From NCBI RefSeq assembly GCF_900129975.1, contig NZ_FSRG01000003.1, forward strand, positions 310,001-374,000: a stretch of 64,000 nucleotides of DNA, read 5' to 3'. Shown here one piece after another: positions 1 through 10,037 of the stretch (its first letter is position 1; the number at the start of each line of letters is the position of its first letter). The notes below the pieces were generated by a model. It searched no databases. It was given only the letters and a program-made list of their open reading frames with translations, and had not been told where the DNA came from. A program made the translations under genes and the position numbers. Source of the DNA: Halodesulfovibrio marinisediminis DSM 17456 (GTDB taxonomy: Bacteria; Desulfobacterota; Desulfovibrionia; Desulfovibrionales; Desulfovibrionaceae).

Positions 1-98
1 CAACTCAGACCTTGCCGTTGAACGCTGAAATGCGGCTGCTTACTGCAAGCAGTAACGACAACCGAGGAGTTCTCCCTAGTGTTGGCACTAGCTTCTAA
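1..98 (+). CDS. C-terminal end of an unidentified protein (partial)
   Basis: An open frame enters from the left edge in the third reading frame and stops at TAA 96-98. It gives about 31 residues ending in LPSVGTSF. A strong terminator hairpin begins 23 bases after the stop, which supports this being the true 3' end of a rightward gene. The remaining sequence is too short to assign a family. Confidence 0.5.
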   Translation, partial: TQTLPLNAEMRLLTASSNDNRGVLPSVGTSF

Positions 99-120
99 GT
101 TATCCGACCTGAAGTGAAAG

Positions 121-152
121 AAAAGCCCCTGTACATTTTGTGCAGGGGCTTT
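121..152. terminator. Bidirectional terminator
   Basis: AAAGCCCCTG pairs with CAGGGGCTTT around a short loop, with T-rich flanks on both sides. It would end the rightward partial gene at the window edge and also the leftward znu operon, whose last gene stops at 168. Confidence 0.8.
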
Positions 153-167
153 ATTTGTGGTGTATTG

Positions 168-986
168 CTATGTCTTGCTGGCACGATAGTTATGGAATTG
201 TTCAATTCCAACTACTGCGAAGAAGGTGGCTGAAGCAACAGCAATGATGCTCGCGCCGGAGGTTAGGTTGAACCAGTATGCTAGTCCTAGTCCGAGGGTG
301 CAGAATACCATGCTCCAAAAGACAGCAGTTCCCATCATCCAAGCAAGGTTGCGTGCTTTACGTTCTGCAATAAATGGCGGGATGGTCAGCAGGGCGATAA
401 CAAGAATAAGTCCTACTACGCGGATGATCATAACAATTGATAATGCAGCCATACATACGAGCACTGTGTGAAGGATAGAGGCAGGCAAGCCACGGGATTC
501 GGCATACTCGGCATCAAATGAAATACTGAGCAGACCGGGGTAGGCCAGAATTGTTGTACCTAGAATGAATATATCCATCCCGAACATGAGCCATAAGTCA
601 GACGCGGATACTGTGAGAATAGAGCCGAAAAGAAAGCTCATAAGATCGACGTTATACCCCGGTGTAAGATCTATGAGAATGATACCAAAGGCCATACCAG
701 CTGCCCAAAGCACTCCTATGACAGTGTCTGCTTTTTCTTTATATTTTCTGGCGATAGTGGACATGGCAACGGACGAACCAAGCGTAAAGCCAAGTGTGCA
801 TGGGAGCACTGGCAGTCCCCAGAAAAACGCCAGACCTACCCCACCGTAAGCTGCGTGTGCAACTCCACCTGCAAGAAAAACAAGGCGGTTAAGGACGATC
901 AGAGTACCGACAATGCCACATGCAATGGATGCCAGCAAAGAGGCTGCAATAGCGTTTTGCATGAAGGGGAGTGTGAGTATGTCCAT
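168..986 (-). CDS. znuB: Zinc/manganese ABC transporter permease
   Basis: Inner-membrane permease of a metal ABC importer of the ABC-3 family, 272 residues, the usual length. It is hydrophobic throughout with about eight predicted membrane segments. It starts 5 bp after the stop of the ATPase gene, so the order solute-binding protein, ATPase, permease is that of a znuACB operon. The permease would pass the ion delivered by the periplasmic binding protein, powered by the ATPase. Zinc is favoured over manganese because the binding protein has a histidine-rich loop and the operon has a Zur-like dyad; the permease sequence alone does not decide the metal. Confidence 0.88.
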   Translation of the reverse strand: MDILTLPFMQNAIAASLLASIACGIVGTLIVLNRLVFLAGGVAHAAYGGVGLAFFWGLPVLPCTLGFTLGSSVAMSTIARKYKEKADTVIGVLWAAGMAFGIILIDLTPGYNVDLMSFLFGSILTVSASDLWLMFGMDIFILGTTILAYPGLLSISFDAEYAESRGLPASILHTVLVCMAALSIVMIIRVVGLILVIALLTIPPFIAERKARNLAWMMGTAVFWSMVFCTLGLGLAYWFNLTSGASIIAVASATFFAVVGIEQFHNYRASKT

Positions 987-991
987 TTCAC

Positions 992-1813
992 TTACTCCTC
1001 GGTGTCAGGAAAGTTGATGTTTTTTGTAAACGGCTTGAATGAGAGTATCTGAGGTACATTGTTCATAAAAGCCCCCATCGGACAGGTACTGTCGTGTGTT
1101 CCATATAGATGGGCAAGGAAGTCCGGAGAAAAATCTTTTCCTTCGTGATACTTCAGGTCTTGGTTCACAACGGCAATGCCGGTAAACGGTGAAGCTGCGA
1201 TGGAAATGTCATGGCTAACCACAATGGTTGTAATGTTATCTGGAAGACCTGCGAGAAATTCGTAGAAGCAGAATTTACCGCTTGGGTCAAAGTTCGAAGT
1301 CGGTTCATCCAGAAGCAGCAATCTGGGGTCAGACATAAGAGCTCTAGCAACAATAACTCGCTGACGTTGTCCGCCGGAAAGGTTGTGCAGTTTTTCTTTT
1401 TCTAGTCCAACAAGGCCAACTTTTTTTAATGCCTCAACAGCTTTTTTCTCATTATGCTGACGCTCTTTTCGCGAAAATGAGATCAGTAAGGGACTGGTAA
1501 TTGCGCCCATCATGACAATATCAAGTAGTGTGGCTGGAAACAGGTCTTTAGTAGTAGCGTACTGTGGAACATATCCGATGTATCGTATGCTTTCCGATGG
1601 CTTTCTTCCAAAGACCTTGATGTTGCCAGATTGTGGTGTAAGAAGGCCTAAAATGCATTTCAACAGGGTAGTTTTTCCTCCACCGTTAGGACCTAAGATT
1701 GCAATGTACGCACCTTGCGGCACTGTAAAGTTTAGATTTTCCAATACAGTGACATGTGAGGCATTAGGGTATGCGTAGGTAAGTCCTGATATGTCGATGG
1801 CTGGTTGATTCAT
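992..1813 (-). CDS. znuC: Zinc/manganese ABC transporter ATPase
   Basis: Cytoplasmic ATPase of the metal importer, 273 residues. Walker A reads GPNGGGKTT (about residue 41), the signature is LSGGQRQR, and Walker B reads LLLLDEPTSN followed by the switch histidine in VVSHD. The C-terminus carries an extra tail of about 35 residues (CPMGAFMNNVPQ onward). The stop lies 5 bp before znuB and the start is 2 bp from the end of znuA, so the three genes are tightly co-transcribed. Confidence 0.92.
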   Translation of the reverse strand: MNQPAIDISGLTYAYPNASHVTVLENLNFTVPQGAYIAILGPNGGGKTTLLKCILGLLTPQSGNIKVFGRKPSESIRYIGYVPQYATTKDLFPATLLDIVMMGAITSPLLISFSRKERQHNEKKAVEALKKVGLVGLEKEKLHNLSGGQRQRVIVARALMSDPRLLLLDEPTSNFDPSGKFCFYEFLAGLPDNITTIVVSHDISIAASPFTGIAVVNQDLKYHEGKDFSPDFLAHLYGTHDSTCPMGAFMNNVPQILSFKPFTKNINFPDTEE

Positions 1814-1815
1814 AG

Positions 1816-2802
1816 CTATTCACAAAGGATAAAAGATGCTGCGAGCTTTTTAGAAACGTCGCGTAAATTTTCTTCCCAGTTTTCGGCAAGTGGGTCGGCA
1901 GTTACAACAGAGCCGTTTATTGAACCTGCAATGGCTTTTGCGCTCGCTTGCGAGAATTGTGGCTGCACAAATATTGTCCGAAGATTTCGTTTTTTTGCAA
2001 TAGCTGTGATTTGTTCAAGATCCTTAGGAGACGGAGCCTTACCTTCGAACTCAATTGGAATCTGGATGAGGTTGTATGTCATGGCATAGTATCCCCATGA
2101 AGGGTGGAAAGTCATAAAGACACGTTGTTCTGCTGGAATAGCCTTAAAGATTGCGTGAATGTCTTTGTCCAGAGCGTCCAATCGTTTTGTGAAACGGCGT
2201 GTATTGATACGGTATTGCGTGGCGTGATGTGGTGCCACCTTGGTGAGGGCAAGACGTGTTGGCTTTGCCATAGCTTTTACCCAGCGGGGAGATAACCATA
2301 TGTGCGGGTCGAGCATGCCTTCATGATTATGAACTTGCTTCTTCTGGTCGTGGGCTGAGGCGTGCGCATCGTGCTCGGCTTTAGAGTTTCTGAAGTTAAG
2401 CAAAAGAGCACCACGTGGATTGGTGTCGACTTCTATTGCATTGGAAGTCATAGGGAGCTTGCGGAGAGTCTTGTCTATGTAGATAACTGCGAGATCAGGA
2501 TTGGTGGCTTTGATGCGTGGAAGCCAGGTGCGTTCAAAAGGTACTCCGATGGCAAGGTACATATCAGCTTTTGCAAGCATAGTCATTTGCCGTGGCAGTG
2601 GTTCATAGGTGGCAGGGCTTGCACCGGGCTTAACCATAACCTCTACTTGAACAGTGTCACCGGCGATTTGTTCCACAAAATATTTTTGCGGGAGAATGCT
2701 GACAAAGACAACAGGCTTTTGAGCCAGCGCGGTGCTTGATAACGGGGCAGTAACTAGAAGCGTGAGAAAAAGAAGGGCTAGTGCTTTTTTATATAACTGC
2801 AT
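1816..2802 (-). CDS. znuA: Periplasmic zinc-binding protein of ABC importer
   Basis: Cluster A-I metal-binding protein, 328 residues, with an N-terminal signal peptide ending near ALAQ. A charged loop rich in His/Asp (HDAHASAHDQKK...HNHEGMLDPH, about residues 139-166) precedes the conserved DPHIWLSP segment; such loops are typical of ZnuA/ZinT-type zinc proteins. Conserved FHPSWGYYA further on supplies another ligand histidine. First gene of the leftward znuACB operon. A dyad overlapping the likely promoter (2853-2868) suggests Zur control. A Mn-binding role cannot be excluded but is less likely. Confidence 0.9.
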   Translation of the reverse strand: MQLYKKALALLFLTLLVTAPLSSTALAQKPVVFVSILPQKYFVEQIAGDTVQVEVMVKPGASPATYEPLPRQMTMLAKADMYLAIGVPFERTWLPRIKATNPDLAVIYIDKTLRKLPMTSNAIEVDTNPRGALLLNFRNSKAEHDAHASAHDQKKQVHNHEGMLDPHIWLSPRWVKAMAKPTRLALTKVAPHHATQYRINTRRFTKRLDALDKDIHAIFKAIPAEQRVFMTFHPSWGYYAMTYNLIQIPIEFEGKAPSPKDLEQITAIAKKRNLRTIFVQPQFSQASAKAIAGSINGSVVTADPLAENWEENLRDVSKKLAASFILCE

Positions 2803-2852
2803 GGTGGTTCTCTTTACTGTGTCTGAAGTTAAAAAGTTTGGTGATACAGAGA

Positions 2853-2868
2853 GTTAGCATATTGTAAC
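2853..2868 (-). promoter_or_regulatory. Putative znu promoter and Zur-like operator
   Basis: GTTAGCATATTGTAAC is an imperfect palindrome (GTTA..ATAT..TAAC) about 50 bp upstream of znuA. On the minus strand TTGTGC and TATGCT, 18 bp apart, could be the -35 and -10, with the dyad covering the -10. The placement fits a zinc-responsive repressor; the motif is not an exact match to any Zur consensus I know. Confidence 0.45.
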
Positions 2869-3508
2869 GTATTTTTTGAGCACAAGGCAATGCAGGTTCG
2901 GAACCTATAATCTTAAAATTTATGAGAGAAATACGCGTAGCATCATAATAGTGACCTCACTGTGTTACTTTGCAGTTGGGGATTCTTAGGGATAGGTCGC
3001 ACTCACAGTAGTAGTCAGTGAAATGACAAAATAACGTATCTTCCTTATTAGATATTTAGTCTATCTGCGAATGTTTTTGAGAATGACATTCACTCCTGTT
3101 TTGTCAATACAAAATCAGCTTACCATTCCTCTTGGCTTGCTATATGAAATGCAGTAATGAGAATGGATTGTTTTTGAAACATTCATGGGGAAATTTAGGA
3201 TAGAAAAGCAGAGTTCGTAAGTAGAATAGTTGTTTTTTGGTAAGCCGTTATGTTTCTGCATTAGAGTGAGTAATCGCGTTAGCTTGATGTTGTTTTCAGG
3301 TTGCGTCTGCGTAAGACAAAAAAAGAGCGGTAAGAATCTGTTTGTCGCGTAGTATCTTTTTTTTTGGGATTGCAGCGGATTGTAAGATTGAGAATTTATA
3401 TAAGTGTAACCGATAGCTACTCTTTAAAGCGCAGGCAGGAATATGCATAGGCGAAACAGCGTATTAGTTTTTTGAACGACTCTGCATAGTAAGGAGTAAA
3501 AGGAAGCT
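2869..3508. other. Long gap between znuA and ispG
   Basis: About 640 bp without a convincing gene. It is AT-rich and holds GAGAATGACATTCACTCC at about 3079-3096, a loose match to a Fur box, and a good ribosome site (AAGGAG) just before ispG. I see no tRNA and no clear terminator. It may hold the ispG promoter with a long leader or a small RNA. Confidence 0.4.
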
Positions 3509-4588
3509 ATGTCCTTAGAAAGAAGAAAGACTCGTGAAGTGACCGTAGGGGCACTTAAAATCGGTAGTGAGCATCCTGTAGTTGTGCAGAGCATGACAAA
3601 CACAGATACTCGCGACGTAGAGTCAACCGTTGCTCAGATTGAGGAGCTTGTAGCAGCTGGGTGTGAGCTGGTACGTGTTGCTGTTCTTGATGAGCAGGCT
3701 GCATGGGCAATTTCCCGAATCAAGGATCAGATTTCTATTCCACTTATTGCTGATATTCACTTTGACCACAGGTTGGCAATTAAGTCTTTGGAGGCCGGTG
3801 TAGATGCATTACGTATTAACCCGGGTAACATTGGCGGTGAGAAAAATGTGGATAAAGTAGTGGACGCTGCTAAAGCACACAATGCAGCTATCAGAGTCGG
3901 CGTTAACAGCGGCTCTGTAGAAAGGGCATTATTGGACAAGTTTGGTGGTCCGACTCCTGAAGCCATGGTAGAAAGTGCGATGCAGCACGTTGCCATGCTT
4001 GAAAAGCGTAAATTTTATAACACCAAGATTTCTTTGAAGTCTTCTTCTGTTCTGCATACCATTGACTCTTACAGACTGCTTGCAGAGAAGTGTGATTACC
4101 CGCTGCATATTGGTGTGACAGAAGCTGGTACGCTGTTGCGTGGTGCCATAAAATCTTCAGTAGGTCTTGGTGTATTGCTCTGGCAGGGCATTGGTGATAC
4201 TTTGCGCGTTTCCCTGACGGACGATCCTGTTCAGGAAATGACTGTCGCCTGGGAACTCTTACGTTCTCTCGGTTTGCGTCATCGTGGACCGGAGATTATT
4301 TCCTGTCCCACCTGCGGTAGAACCGAAATTGGCCTTATTAATCTTGTTGAAGTCGTAGAAAAACGCCTTGAAGGCGTTGTCGACCCTATCAAAGTAGCTG
4401 TAATGGGCTGCGTTGTTAACGGGCCGGGCGAGGCTCGGGAGGCTGATATTGGTATTGCCGGTGGCAGAGACAAAGGTATTATTTTCCGTAAAGGAAAAGT
4501 TATTAGAACGGTAAAAGGCGGAGCAAACTTGCTTAACGCCTTTATGGAAGAATTAGATAAATTTCTTATAGAACGAAATAAAGGATAG
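3509..4588 (+). CDS. ispG: 4-hydroxy-3-methylbut-2-en-1-yl diphosphate synthase
   Basis: Penultimate enzyme of the MEP isoprenoid pathway, converting MEcPP to HMBPP with an oxygen-sensitive [4Fe-4S] cluster. 359 residues, typical of the compact bacterial form. The TIM-barrel half contains [12 protein letters not shown] and RINPGNIG; the C-terminal half has the cluster cysteines in SCPTCGRTE and [16 protein letters not shown] precedes the ATG. proS begins 2 bp after the stop, so the two are co-transcribed. dxs and ispA lie 5-6 kb downstream, so three isoprenoid genes sit within 8.5 kb. Confidence 0.96.
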   Translation: MSLERRKTREVTVGALKIGSEHPVVVQSMTNTDTRDVESTVAQIEELVAAGCELVRVAVLDEQAAWAISRIKDQISIPLIADIHFDHRLAIKSLEAGVDALRINPGNIGGEKNVDKVVDAAKAHNAAIRVGVNSGSVERALLDKFGGPTPEAMVESAMQHVAMLEKRKFYNTKISLKSSSVLHTIDSYRLLAEKCDYPLHIGVTEAGTLLRGAIKSSVGLGVLLWQGIGDTLRVSLTDDPVQEMTVAWELLRSLGLRHRGPEIISCPTCGRTEIGLINLVEVVEKRLEGVVDPIKVAVMGCVVNGPGEAREADIGIAGGRDKGIIFRKGKVIRTVKGGANLLNAFMEELDKFLIERNKG

Positions 4589-4590
4589 CT

Positions 4591-6318
4591 ATGCGCTGGA
4601 GTCGTTTCTACATTCCTACGCTTAAGGAAGCACCAGCTGACGCAGAAGTTGTCAGCCATAAATTGCTTACCCGTGCGGGTATGATTCGTAAACTTACATC
4701 CGGTATCTACACATACATGCCGCTTGGTTTACGTTCCATCACTAAAGCTTCTGCTATTGTCCGTGAAGAAATGGACAAAGCAGGTGGTAACGAAGTGAGC
4801 ATGCCAATGGTGCAGCCTGCCGATTTGTGGCAGGAATCTGGACGCTGGGACTTTTATGGTAAAGAATTACTTCGCCTGAAAGACCGTCACAACCGTGATT
4901 ACTGTCTTGGCCCGACACACGAAGAAGTTATTACTGATATCGTGCGCGGCGAAGTACGTTCCTACCGTCAGCTGCCTATGAATCTTTACCAGATTCAGAC
5001 TAAGTTCCGCGATGAGGTTCGCCCTCGTTTCGGTCTTATGCGTGGTCGTGAATTCATCATGAAAGATGCTTACTCTTTCGATAAAGATCAGGCAGGTCTC
5101 GATGAAAGCTATGACGCAATGTATGCAGCATACAATGCCATCTTCTCCCGTATGGGACTTGAGTTCCGTCCGGTAGAAGCAGACAGCGGCTCCATCGGCG
5201 GCAGCTTCTCTCACGAATTTATGGTGCTTGCAGAAACAGGTGAAGATACCATCGTAGTATGTGATTCCTGTTCCTACGCAGCAAACGTAGAACGTGCAGA
5301 GATTTTATGTTCAGGTGAAGAGTGCGCAGCGCTTGAAACCCCAATGGAAGAAGTTTCAACCCCGAATGCACGCACCATTGAAGAAGTTTCCAGCTTCCTT
5401 AATGCTCCTGCAACTGCATTTGTTAAGACTCTTCTTTTTGATGCAGACGGTGAGCCTGTTGCAGCGCTTGTTCGTGGCGACAGAGAGCTTAACGATGTTA
5501 AACTCAAGAACCTGCTTCAGGCAGACACTCTTGAGATGGCAACACCTGAGCAGGTTCGCGAATGGACCGGTGCTCCAGTAGGTTTCGCAGGCCCTGTGAA
5601 ACTCAACGTTAAGCGTATTTATGCAGATAATGAGCTGCGTTTTGCGACTGACTGGATTGTTGGTGCAAACAAAGCTGACGCGCACCTCAAGCACGTTTGT
5701 CTGAAGCGTGATGTTGAGCTTACCGGTTACGCAGACCTTCGCGTTATCACCGAAAATGACGTATGTCCTAAGTGTGGCAAAGAAATTAGCCTCCCTAAAG
5801 GCATCGAAGTTGGTCACGTTTTCAAACTCGGTACTAAGTACTCAGAATCTCTTGGTTGTACTTTCCTTGATGAGAACGGCAAAGAGCAGGTAATGCTCAT
5901 GGGTTGTTACGGTATTGGTGTTTCTCGTGTTGTTGCTGCTTGTATTGAGCAGAACCACGACGAGAACGGTATCTGCTTCCCGCCTCCGATTGCTCCATTT
6001 GAAGCGCTTGTTGTAAACCTCGACATTAAGAGTGACGAAGTTAATGACAAAGTAGACGAGATCTACACCTTCCTGAAAGAGCAGGGCATTGACGTGCTTG
6101 TGGATGATCGTAAAGAGCGTCCGGGGGTTAAGTTCAAAGATGCGGACCTCATCGGCATCCCAATGCAGCTTGTTGTTGGTGGCCGCGGTCTTAAAAATGG
6201 CATCATTGAAGCTAAAGACCGTCGTACAGGTGAGAAAACAGAACTTCCAGTTGAAGGCTTCATTGAAGCATTTAAAGAGTGGAAAGAAAAAGTATACGCA
6301 GGATGGAACATCGGTTAG
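4591..6318 (+). CDS. proS: Prolyl-tRNA synthetase (bacterial type)
   Basis: Class II aminoacyl-tRNA synthetase that charges tRNA-Pro. 575 residues, the length of the bacterial type with the editing insertion between motifs 2 and 3. GPTHEE is at about residues 107-112, followed by motif 2 ([17 protein letters not shown]), and motif 3 is near GCYGIGVSR. The anticodon-binding domain is C-terminal. Cysteines in [19 protein letters not shown] and VCPKCGKEI lie in the central part. It follows ispG by 2 bp and is closed by a strong terminator. Confidence 0.97.
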   Translation: MRWSRFYIPTLKEAPADAEVVSHKLLTRAGMIRKLTSGIYTYMPLGLRSITKASAIVREEMDKAGGNEVSMPMVQPADLWQESGRWDFYGKELLRLKDRHNRDYCLGPTHEEVITDIVRGEVRSYRQLPMNLYQIQTKFRDEVRPRFGLMRGREFIMKDAYSFDKDQAGLDESYDAMYAAYNAIFSRMGLEFRPVEADSGSIGGSFSHEFMVLAETGEDTIVVCDSCSYAANVERAEILCSGEECAALETPMEEVSTPNARTIEEVSSFLNAPATAFVKTLLFDADGEPVAALVRGDRELNDVKLKNLLQADTLEMATPEQVREWTGAPVGFAGPVKLNVKRIYADNELRFATDWIVGANKADAHLKHVCLKRDVELTGYADLRVITENDVCPKCGKEISLPKGIEVGHVFKLGTKYSESLGCTFLDENGKEQVMLMGCYGIGVSRVVAACIEQNHDENGICFPPPIAPFEALVVNLDIKSDEVNDKVDEIYTFLKEQGIDVLVDDRKERPGVKFKDADLIGIPMQLVVGGRGLKNGIIEAKDRRTGEKTELPVEGFIEAFKEWKEKVYAGWNIG

Positions 6319-6412
6319 TCAACCGTTCCTGTCTACTGGGTATTTCTCTGTATATTACTTGCGCAGTAATAAAAGTGAATACACGGTAGCTGTTACCTGA
6401 GTAAAATATGAT

Positions 6413-6448
6413 GCTCCTGTTGCGCATGCACGCAACAGGAGCGTTTTT
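6413..6448 (+). terminator. Terminator after proS
   Basis: GCTCCTGTTGCG pairs perfectly with CGCAACAGGAGC across a CATGCA loop, followed by TTTTT. A classical Rho-independent terminator ending ispG-proS. Confidence 0.9.
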
Positions 6449-6545
6449 CTAGCATTCGTGTAGAATGGTAAGCGTCTCACCTAATCGGTGATGCGGATGT
6501 AAGGCAGGTTCTGCCCGTCGAGACTTGCCGGAGGCAAACTACGGA

Positions 6546-7946
6546 ATGAGTCAGATTTTAACAGTCAGAGAATTAACAGACGCCCTCAAGAAGACCATTG
6601 AGGGTGCGTTTCCGTTTGTGTGGGTGCGCGGTCAGGTTTCTAACCTTTCGCGTCCTGCTTCCGGTCACTTATATTTCTCTCTCAAGGACACAGATGCTGT
6701 GCTGAACTGTGTCTGGTTTAAGGGGAACCAACGCGGCGATGAGCGGTTCGATCCCCTTACCGGTGAAGTTTTTGAAGATGGACCGAGACCCTGCCTTGCC
6801 CGTACCATGCAGAATGGTTCGGAGATTATGTGTGCTGGCAGATTGAATGTGTACCCTCCGCGCGGCAGCTATCAGCTTGTTGTTGAGCTTGCACAGGATG
6901 TGGGGCTTGGTAAGCTCTTTATGGAATTTGAAGAACTGAAGAAAAAGCTGAGCGCAAGAGGTTTCTTCGACTCCACGCGCAAGCGTTCTCTGCCGTACCA
7001 TCCTGAAAAGGTTGCTGTAATTACCGCTCCTTCAGGTGCAGCTATTCAGGACTTTTTACGTATCTCTGCTACCCGTGGCTGGGGTACCCATATTAGAATT
7101 TATCCGGCCTTGGTGCAGGGAGATCTTGCAGCAGGGCAGTTAGCAGCGCAGATGGATAGAATTAATGCTGAAGGATGGGCGGATGTTATAGTGCTCATTC
7201 GTGGCGGCGGTTCTATTGAGGACTTGTGGGCGTTTAATGATGAAACGCTTGCTGAGAAAATTTTTGGTTCCAGAATACCTGTTATTGCCGGTGTGGGGCA
7301 TGAAGTAGATACGACGATTGCTGATATGACAGCAGATGTCCGTGCTGCGACCCCAAGCCATGTTGCCCAGCTGCTATGGCCTGAACGCTCCATGTTGATT
7401 CAGTCTCTGGATGAATTGGAGATTCGCTTAGCTCGCAGAATAGAGCAGCAGTTGGGTGCAAAAGAGCATAGTCTGACCACGTTGGAACGTGGGCTGGGGT
7501 GGTTGTCTCCTGTGCAGCGCTTGAAACGGCTGGATGAGCAGTTTGTTGGGCTTACTGAGCGTCTTGAAAGAGCTGTTGTTCTGAAACTTGAAAACGCTGA
7601 ACGGGCCGTGACATACGGTGAAGAGCGGATAAAGCGTGCTTTCGGTGAAGATTCGATCAACTACCAGTTGCAGAAGGTGCAGAGCTTAAAGAGTCGTTTA
7701 CAATGGGCTGGGGATGGAATGCTTGCAACGGCTGAACGCACACTTGATCGTTTTTCTATCATGCTAGAAAGTCTTGATCCTCGAAAGCCTTTGGAGAGAG
7801 GATACAGTTTAGTTCAAAAGGCTGATGGTACATTTGTCCGTAGCGTTGATGATGTCGCCAAGGGTGAGCATTTGAATGTGATGGTGGCGGACGGTTCTGT
7901 TGGTGTTCAAGTTGAAACTGTGGAAAAGAATGGGAGTGATGAATGA
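6546..7946 (+). CDS. xseA: Exodeoxyribonuclease VII large subunit
   Basis: Large subunit of ExoVII, a single-strand exonuclease used in mismatch repair and crosslink processing. OB-fold N-terminal domain (GQVSNLSRPASGHLYFSLKD), then the catalytic domain with VLIRGGGSIEDLWAFNDE and GVGHEVDTTIAD, then a long coiled-coil tail. An upstream in-frame TTG at 6525 exists, but ATG 6546 is preceded by GGAGG at good spacing, so I start there (466 residues, MSQILTV). Overlaps the next gene by ATGA. The small subunit is two genes downstream. Confidence 0.95.
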   Translation: MSQILTVRELTDALKKTIEGAFPFVWVRGQVSNLSRPASGHLYFSLKDTDAVLNCVWFKGNQRGDERFDPLTGEVFEDGPRPCLARTMQNGSEIMCAGRLNVYPPRGSYQLVVELAQDVGLGKLFMEFEELKKKLSARGFFDSTRKRSLPYHPEKVAVITAPSGAAIQDFLRISATRGWGTHIRIYPALVQGDLAAGQLAAQMDRINAEGWADVIVLIRGGGSIEDLWAFNDETLAEKIFGSRIPVIAGVGHEVDTTIADMTADVRAATPSHVAQLLWPERSMLIQSLDELEIRLARRIEQQLGAKEHSLTTLERGLGWLSPVQRLKRLDEQFVGLTERLERAVVLKLENAERAVTYGEERIKRAFGEDSINYQLQKVQSLKSRLQWAGDGMLATAERTLDRFSIMLESLDPRKPLERGYSLVQKADGTFVRSVDDVAKGEHLNVMVADGSVGVQVETVEKNGSDE

Positions 7947-8800
7947 TTCGTCGTACTATCTTATTGATCTGTTTTGTTCTGCTCAGTGTTGTTCCTGCAT
8001 TGGGAGCACTACGCATTGATTTGCCTGAACATGCCATGAACGGCAGAGCGTTTTTAGTTACAGTACACACAAACGCTCAGGCTCCTGTTTGTTTGAAGTG
8101 GAACAATACAGAAATTTCCGTAAGTTGTGTGAAAGATAGTGACGGGTACCGGGGTGTTGCATTGTTGGCGCTGCCTCGTGATTTTTCAGAAAAGACTCTG
8201 CAAGTTTCTGCAGTAGAAGAAACAGCTGCGGGGACTAATATTGTGACTCGTACAATTCCGGTGCAGCATAAAAAATATCGAGAGCAGCATCTTAATGTAG
8301 ATAGGAAATACGTTGAGTTAAGTAAAAAGAGTCTGGATCGACATTATGCAGAGCGGGCAACTGTTCGCAGTATGATGACATCTCTTGCGGCAGAGCGAAA
8401 GTGGGATGCTGATTTTCTTCGTCCTGTTCCGGGAGGCGTAAGTAGTGAATTTGGTGTTCAACGGTTCTTTAATGGTAAGCCACGTAAGGCACATAGTGGT
8501 ATTGATCTGCGCGGCAAAAAAGGGACATCAATTAAGGCATGTGCAGACGGTGTTGTACGAATAGCCGCTTCACATTTTTTCTCCGGTGAATCAATATATA
8601 TTGATCACGGGCAAGGCGTTGTCAGTATGTACTTTCACATGTCAAAATTGCTTGTACGTGAAGGGGAAACTGTTAAGAAAGGGCAGGTCATTGGTCAGGT
8701 TGGTTCCACAGGTCGTGTAACTGGTCCACACCTGCATTTTGGCTTGAATGTTTCAGGCGTAGCCGTTGATCCTATTCCGCTTTTTACAGCGAAGAAATAA
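7943..8800 (+). CDS. Exported M23 (LytM-type) metallopeptidase
   Basis: 285 residues with an N-terminal signal peptide (about 1-22), a beta-rich N-terminal domain, and a C-terminal peptidase M23 domain. Zinc ligands are visible in HSGIDLRG and GPHLHFGL, with FHMSKL between them, so it is probably catalytically competent. Likely acts in the periplasm on peptidoglycan or as an amidase activator. Translationally coupled to xseA through the ATGA overlap and 11 bp from xseB; the insertion of an M23 gene between the two ExoVII subunits is seen in relatives. Confidence 0.9.
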   Translation: MIRRTILLICFVLLSVVPALGALRIDLPEHAMNGRAFLVTVHTNAQAPVCLKWNNTEISVSCVKDSDGYRGVALLALPRDFSEKTLQVSAVEETAAGTNIVTRTIPVQHKKYREQHLNVDRKYVELSKKSLDRHYAERATVRSMMTSLAAERKWDADFLRPVPGGVSSEFGVQRFFNGKPRKAHSGIDLRGKKGTSIKACADGVVRIAASHFFSGESIYIDHGQGVVSMYFHMSKLLVREGETVKKGQVIGQVGSTGRVTGPHLHFGLNVSGVAVDPIPLFTAKK

Positions 8801-8811
8801 GAGAGTTACTC

Positions 8812-9051
8812 ATGGCAGCAAAAAAGAAAAATTTTGAAGCGCAGCTAAAGCGGCTTCAGGCTATCGTTGAGTCTTTAGAAACAGGTGAGCTTGCTTTGGA
8901 AAAAAGTGTGGCATTGTACAAGGAAGGAATGACCCTTTCTAAAGAATGTCGTACTCAGCTTGAAAATGCGCGCAATGAGATTCGTCTTTTTACAGAAGAA
9001 GGCGAGGTTCCGTTCGAAGAAGAAACAGCAGCTGCTACCACAGCAGACTAG
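8812..9051 (+). CDS. xseB: Exodeoxyribonuclease VII small subunit
   Basis: 79 residues, the usual size of XseB, which binds XseA as a helical hairpin. The core reads [32 protein letters not shown] in meaning, with the family's LE.GE..LE pattern; the tail is acidic. SD GAGAG precedes the ATG. It ends with the TAG that overlaps the start region of ispA. Confidence 0.94.
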   Translation: MAAKKKNFEAQLKRLQAIVESLETGELALEKSVALYKEGMTLSKECRTQLENARNEIRLFTEEGEVPFEEETAAATTAD

Positions 9052-9063
9052 GTGGAATATACG

Positions 9064-9969
9064 ATGACTATGATGAGTGTGCAGGAGTTTAAATCTGCAC
9101 TGAAGACTGAGGCTGCATCTGTTGAAGAATTTCTTTCTACCTGTTTGCATAACAGAAATATTCCTCAGCGCTTACTTGATTCAATGGAATATAGTCTGCT
9201 TGCTGGCGGCAAACGTTTGCGTCCTGTGTTGTGCCTTTTCGTTGCGGCTATGTTTGGCGCAAACAAAGAGCATGTAATGCCGTTTGCTTCTGCTATTGAA
9301 TGTATTCACTCTTACTCTCTTGTGCATGATGATCTGCCAGCGATGGACGATGATGATTTGCGTCGTGGAAAGCCTTCCAACCACAAGGCTTTTGACGAAG
9401 CAACTGCAATTCTTGCAGGTGACGGTCTGTTAACAGAAGCTTTTGTCTTGATGACAGAGACAGCGGAGCATATTTCTGCAGCTTCCGTGTTGGCAGCTAT
9501 TAATACAATGGCAGTTGCGGCGGGCTCTGGCGGTATGGTCGGTGGCCAGCAGCTTGATATGGCTTTTACCGGTCGTGATAATGTCTCTCTTGAAGAATTA
9601 CAGACAATGCACGCAATGAAAACAGGCGCGCTTATTCGATGCTCATGTGAGTGTGGTGCAATTTTGGGTGGAGCCAGTGCTGAAGATCTCGAACGCATTC
9701 GTACGTATGGTGCAAACATCGGTGCAGCGTTCCAGATTGTAGATGACATTTTAGACGAAACTGGAACTGAAGAAGAACTTGGTAAGCCTGTAGGCAGTGA
9801 TATTGAACAGGGTAAAAACACTTACCCAAGCATGCTTGGTATCGAAAAAAGCCGCGAGCTGGCTCAGCAACTTGTTGATAATGCAGTAGAACAGCTTGCA
9901 GGGGGCGACGGTGCAGAAGCACAGTTTTTGCGTAAGCTTGCCCAGTACATTGTTGACAGAGTTTCATAA
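9064..9969 (+). CDS. ispA: Farnesyl/geranyl diphosphate synthase
   Basis: Short-chain trans-prenyl diphosphate synthase condensing IPP onto allylic diphosphates. The first aspartate-rich motif is DDLPAMDDDDLRRG, the second is DDILD. About 301 residues from ATG 9064; an in-frame GTG at 9052 is possible but sits on the xseB stop, whereas GGTGG is well placed for 9064. Lies in the xseA-M23-xseB-ispA-dxs operon, coupling isoprenoid chain building with dxs. Confidence 0.94.
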   Translation: MTMMSVQEFKSALKTEAASVEEFLSTCLHNRNIPQRLLDSMEYSLLAGGKRLRPVLCLFVAAMFGANKEHVMPFASAIECIHSYSLVHDDLPAMDDDDLRRGKPSNHKAFDEATAILAGDGLLTEAFVLMTETAEHISAASVLAAINTMAVAAGSGGMVGGQQLDMAFTGRDNVSLEELQTMHAMKTGALIRCSCECGAILGGASAEDLERIRTYGANIGAAFQIVDDILDETGTEEELGKPVGSDIEQGKNTYPSMLGIEKSRELAQQLVDNAVEQLAGGDGAEAQFLRKLAQYIVDRVS

Positions 9970-10037
9970 AGAGTACACTACCTTTGTCTGCAACGGTTTG
10001 AAGCTTCATTCCTAACTAATAGCACCCCGGATTTATA

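Noticed and set aside
3079-3096. Fur-box-like GAGAATGACATTCACTCC
   Set aside because: Matches only about 13 of 19 consensus positions and is not placed near an iron-uptake gene.
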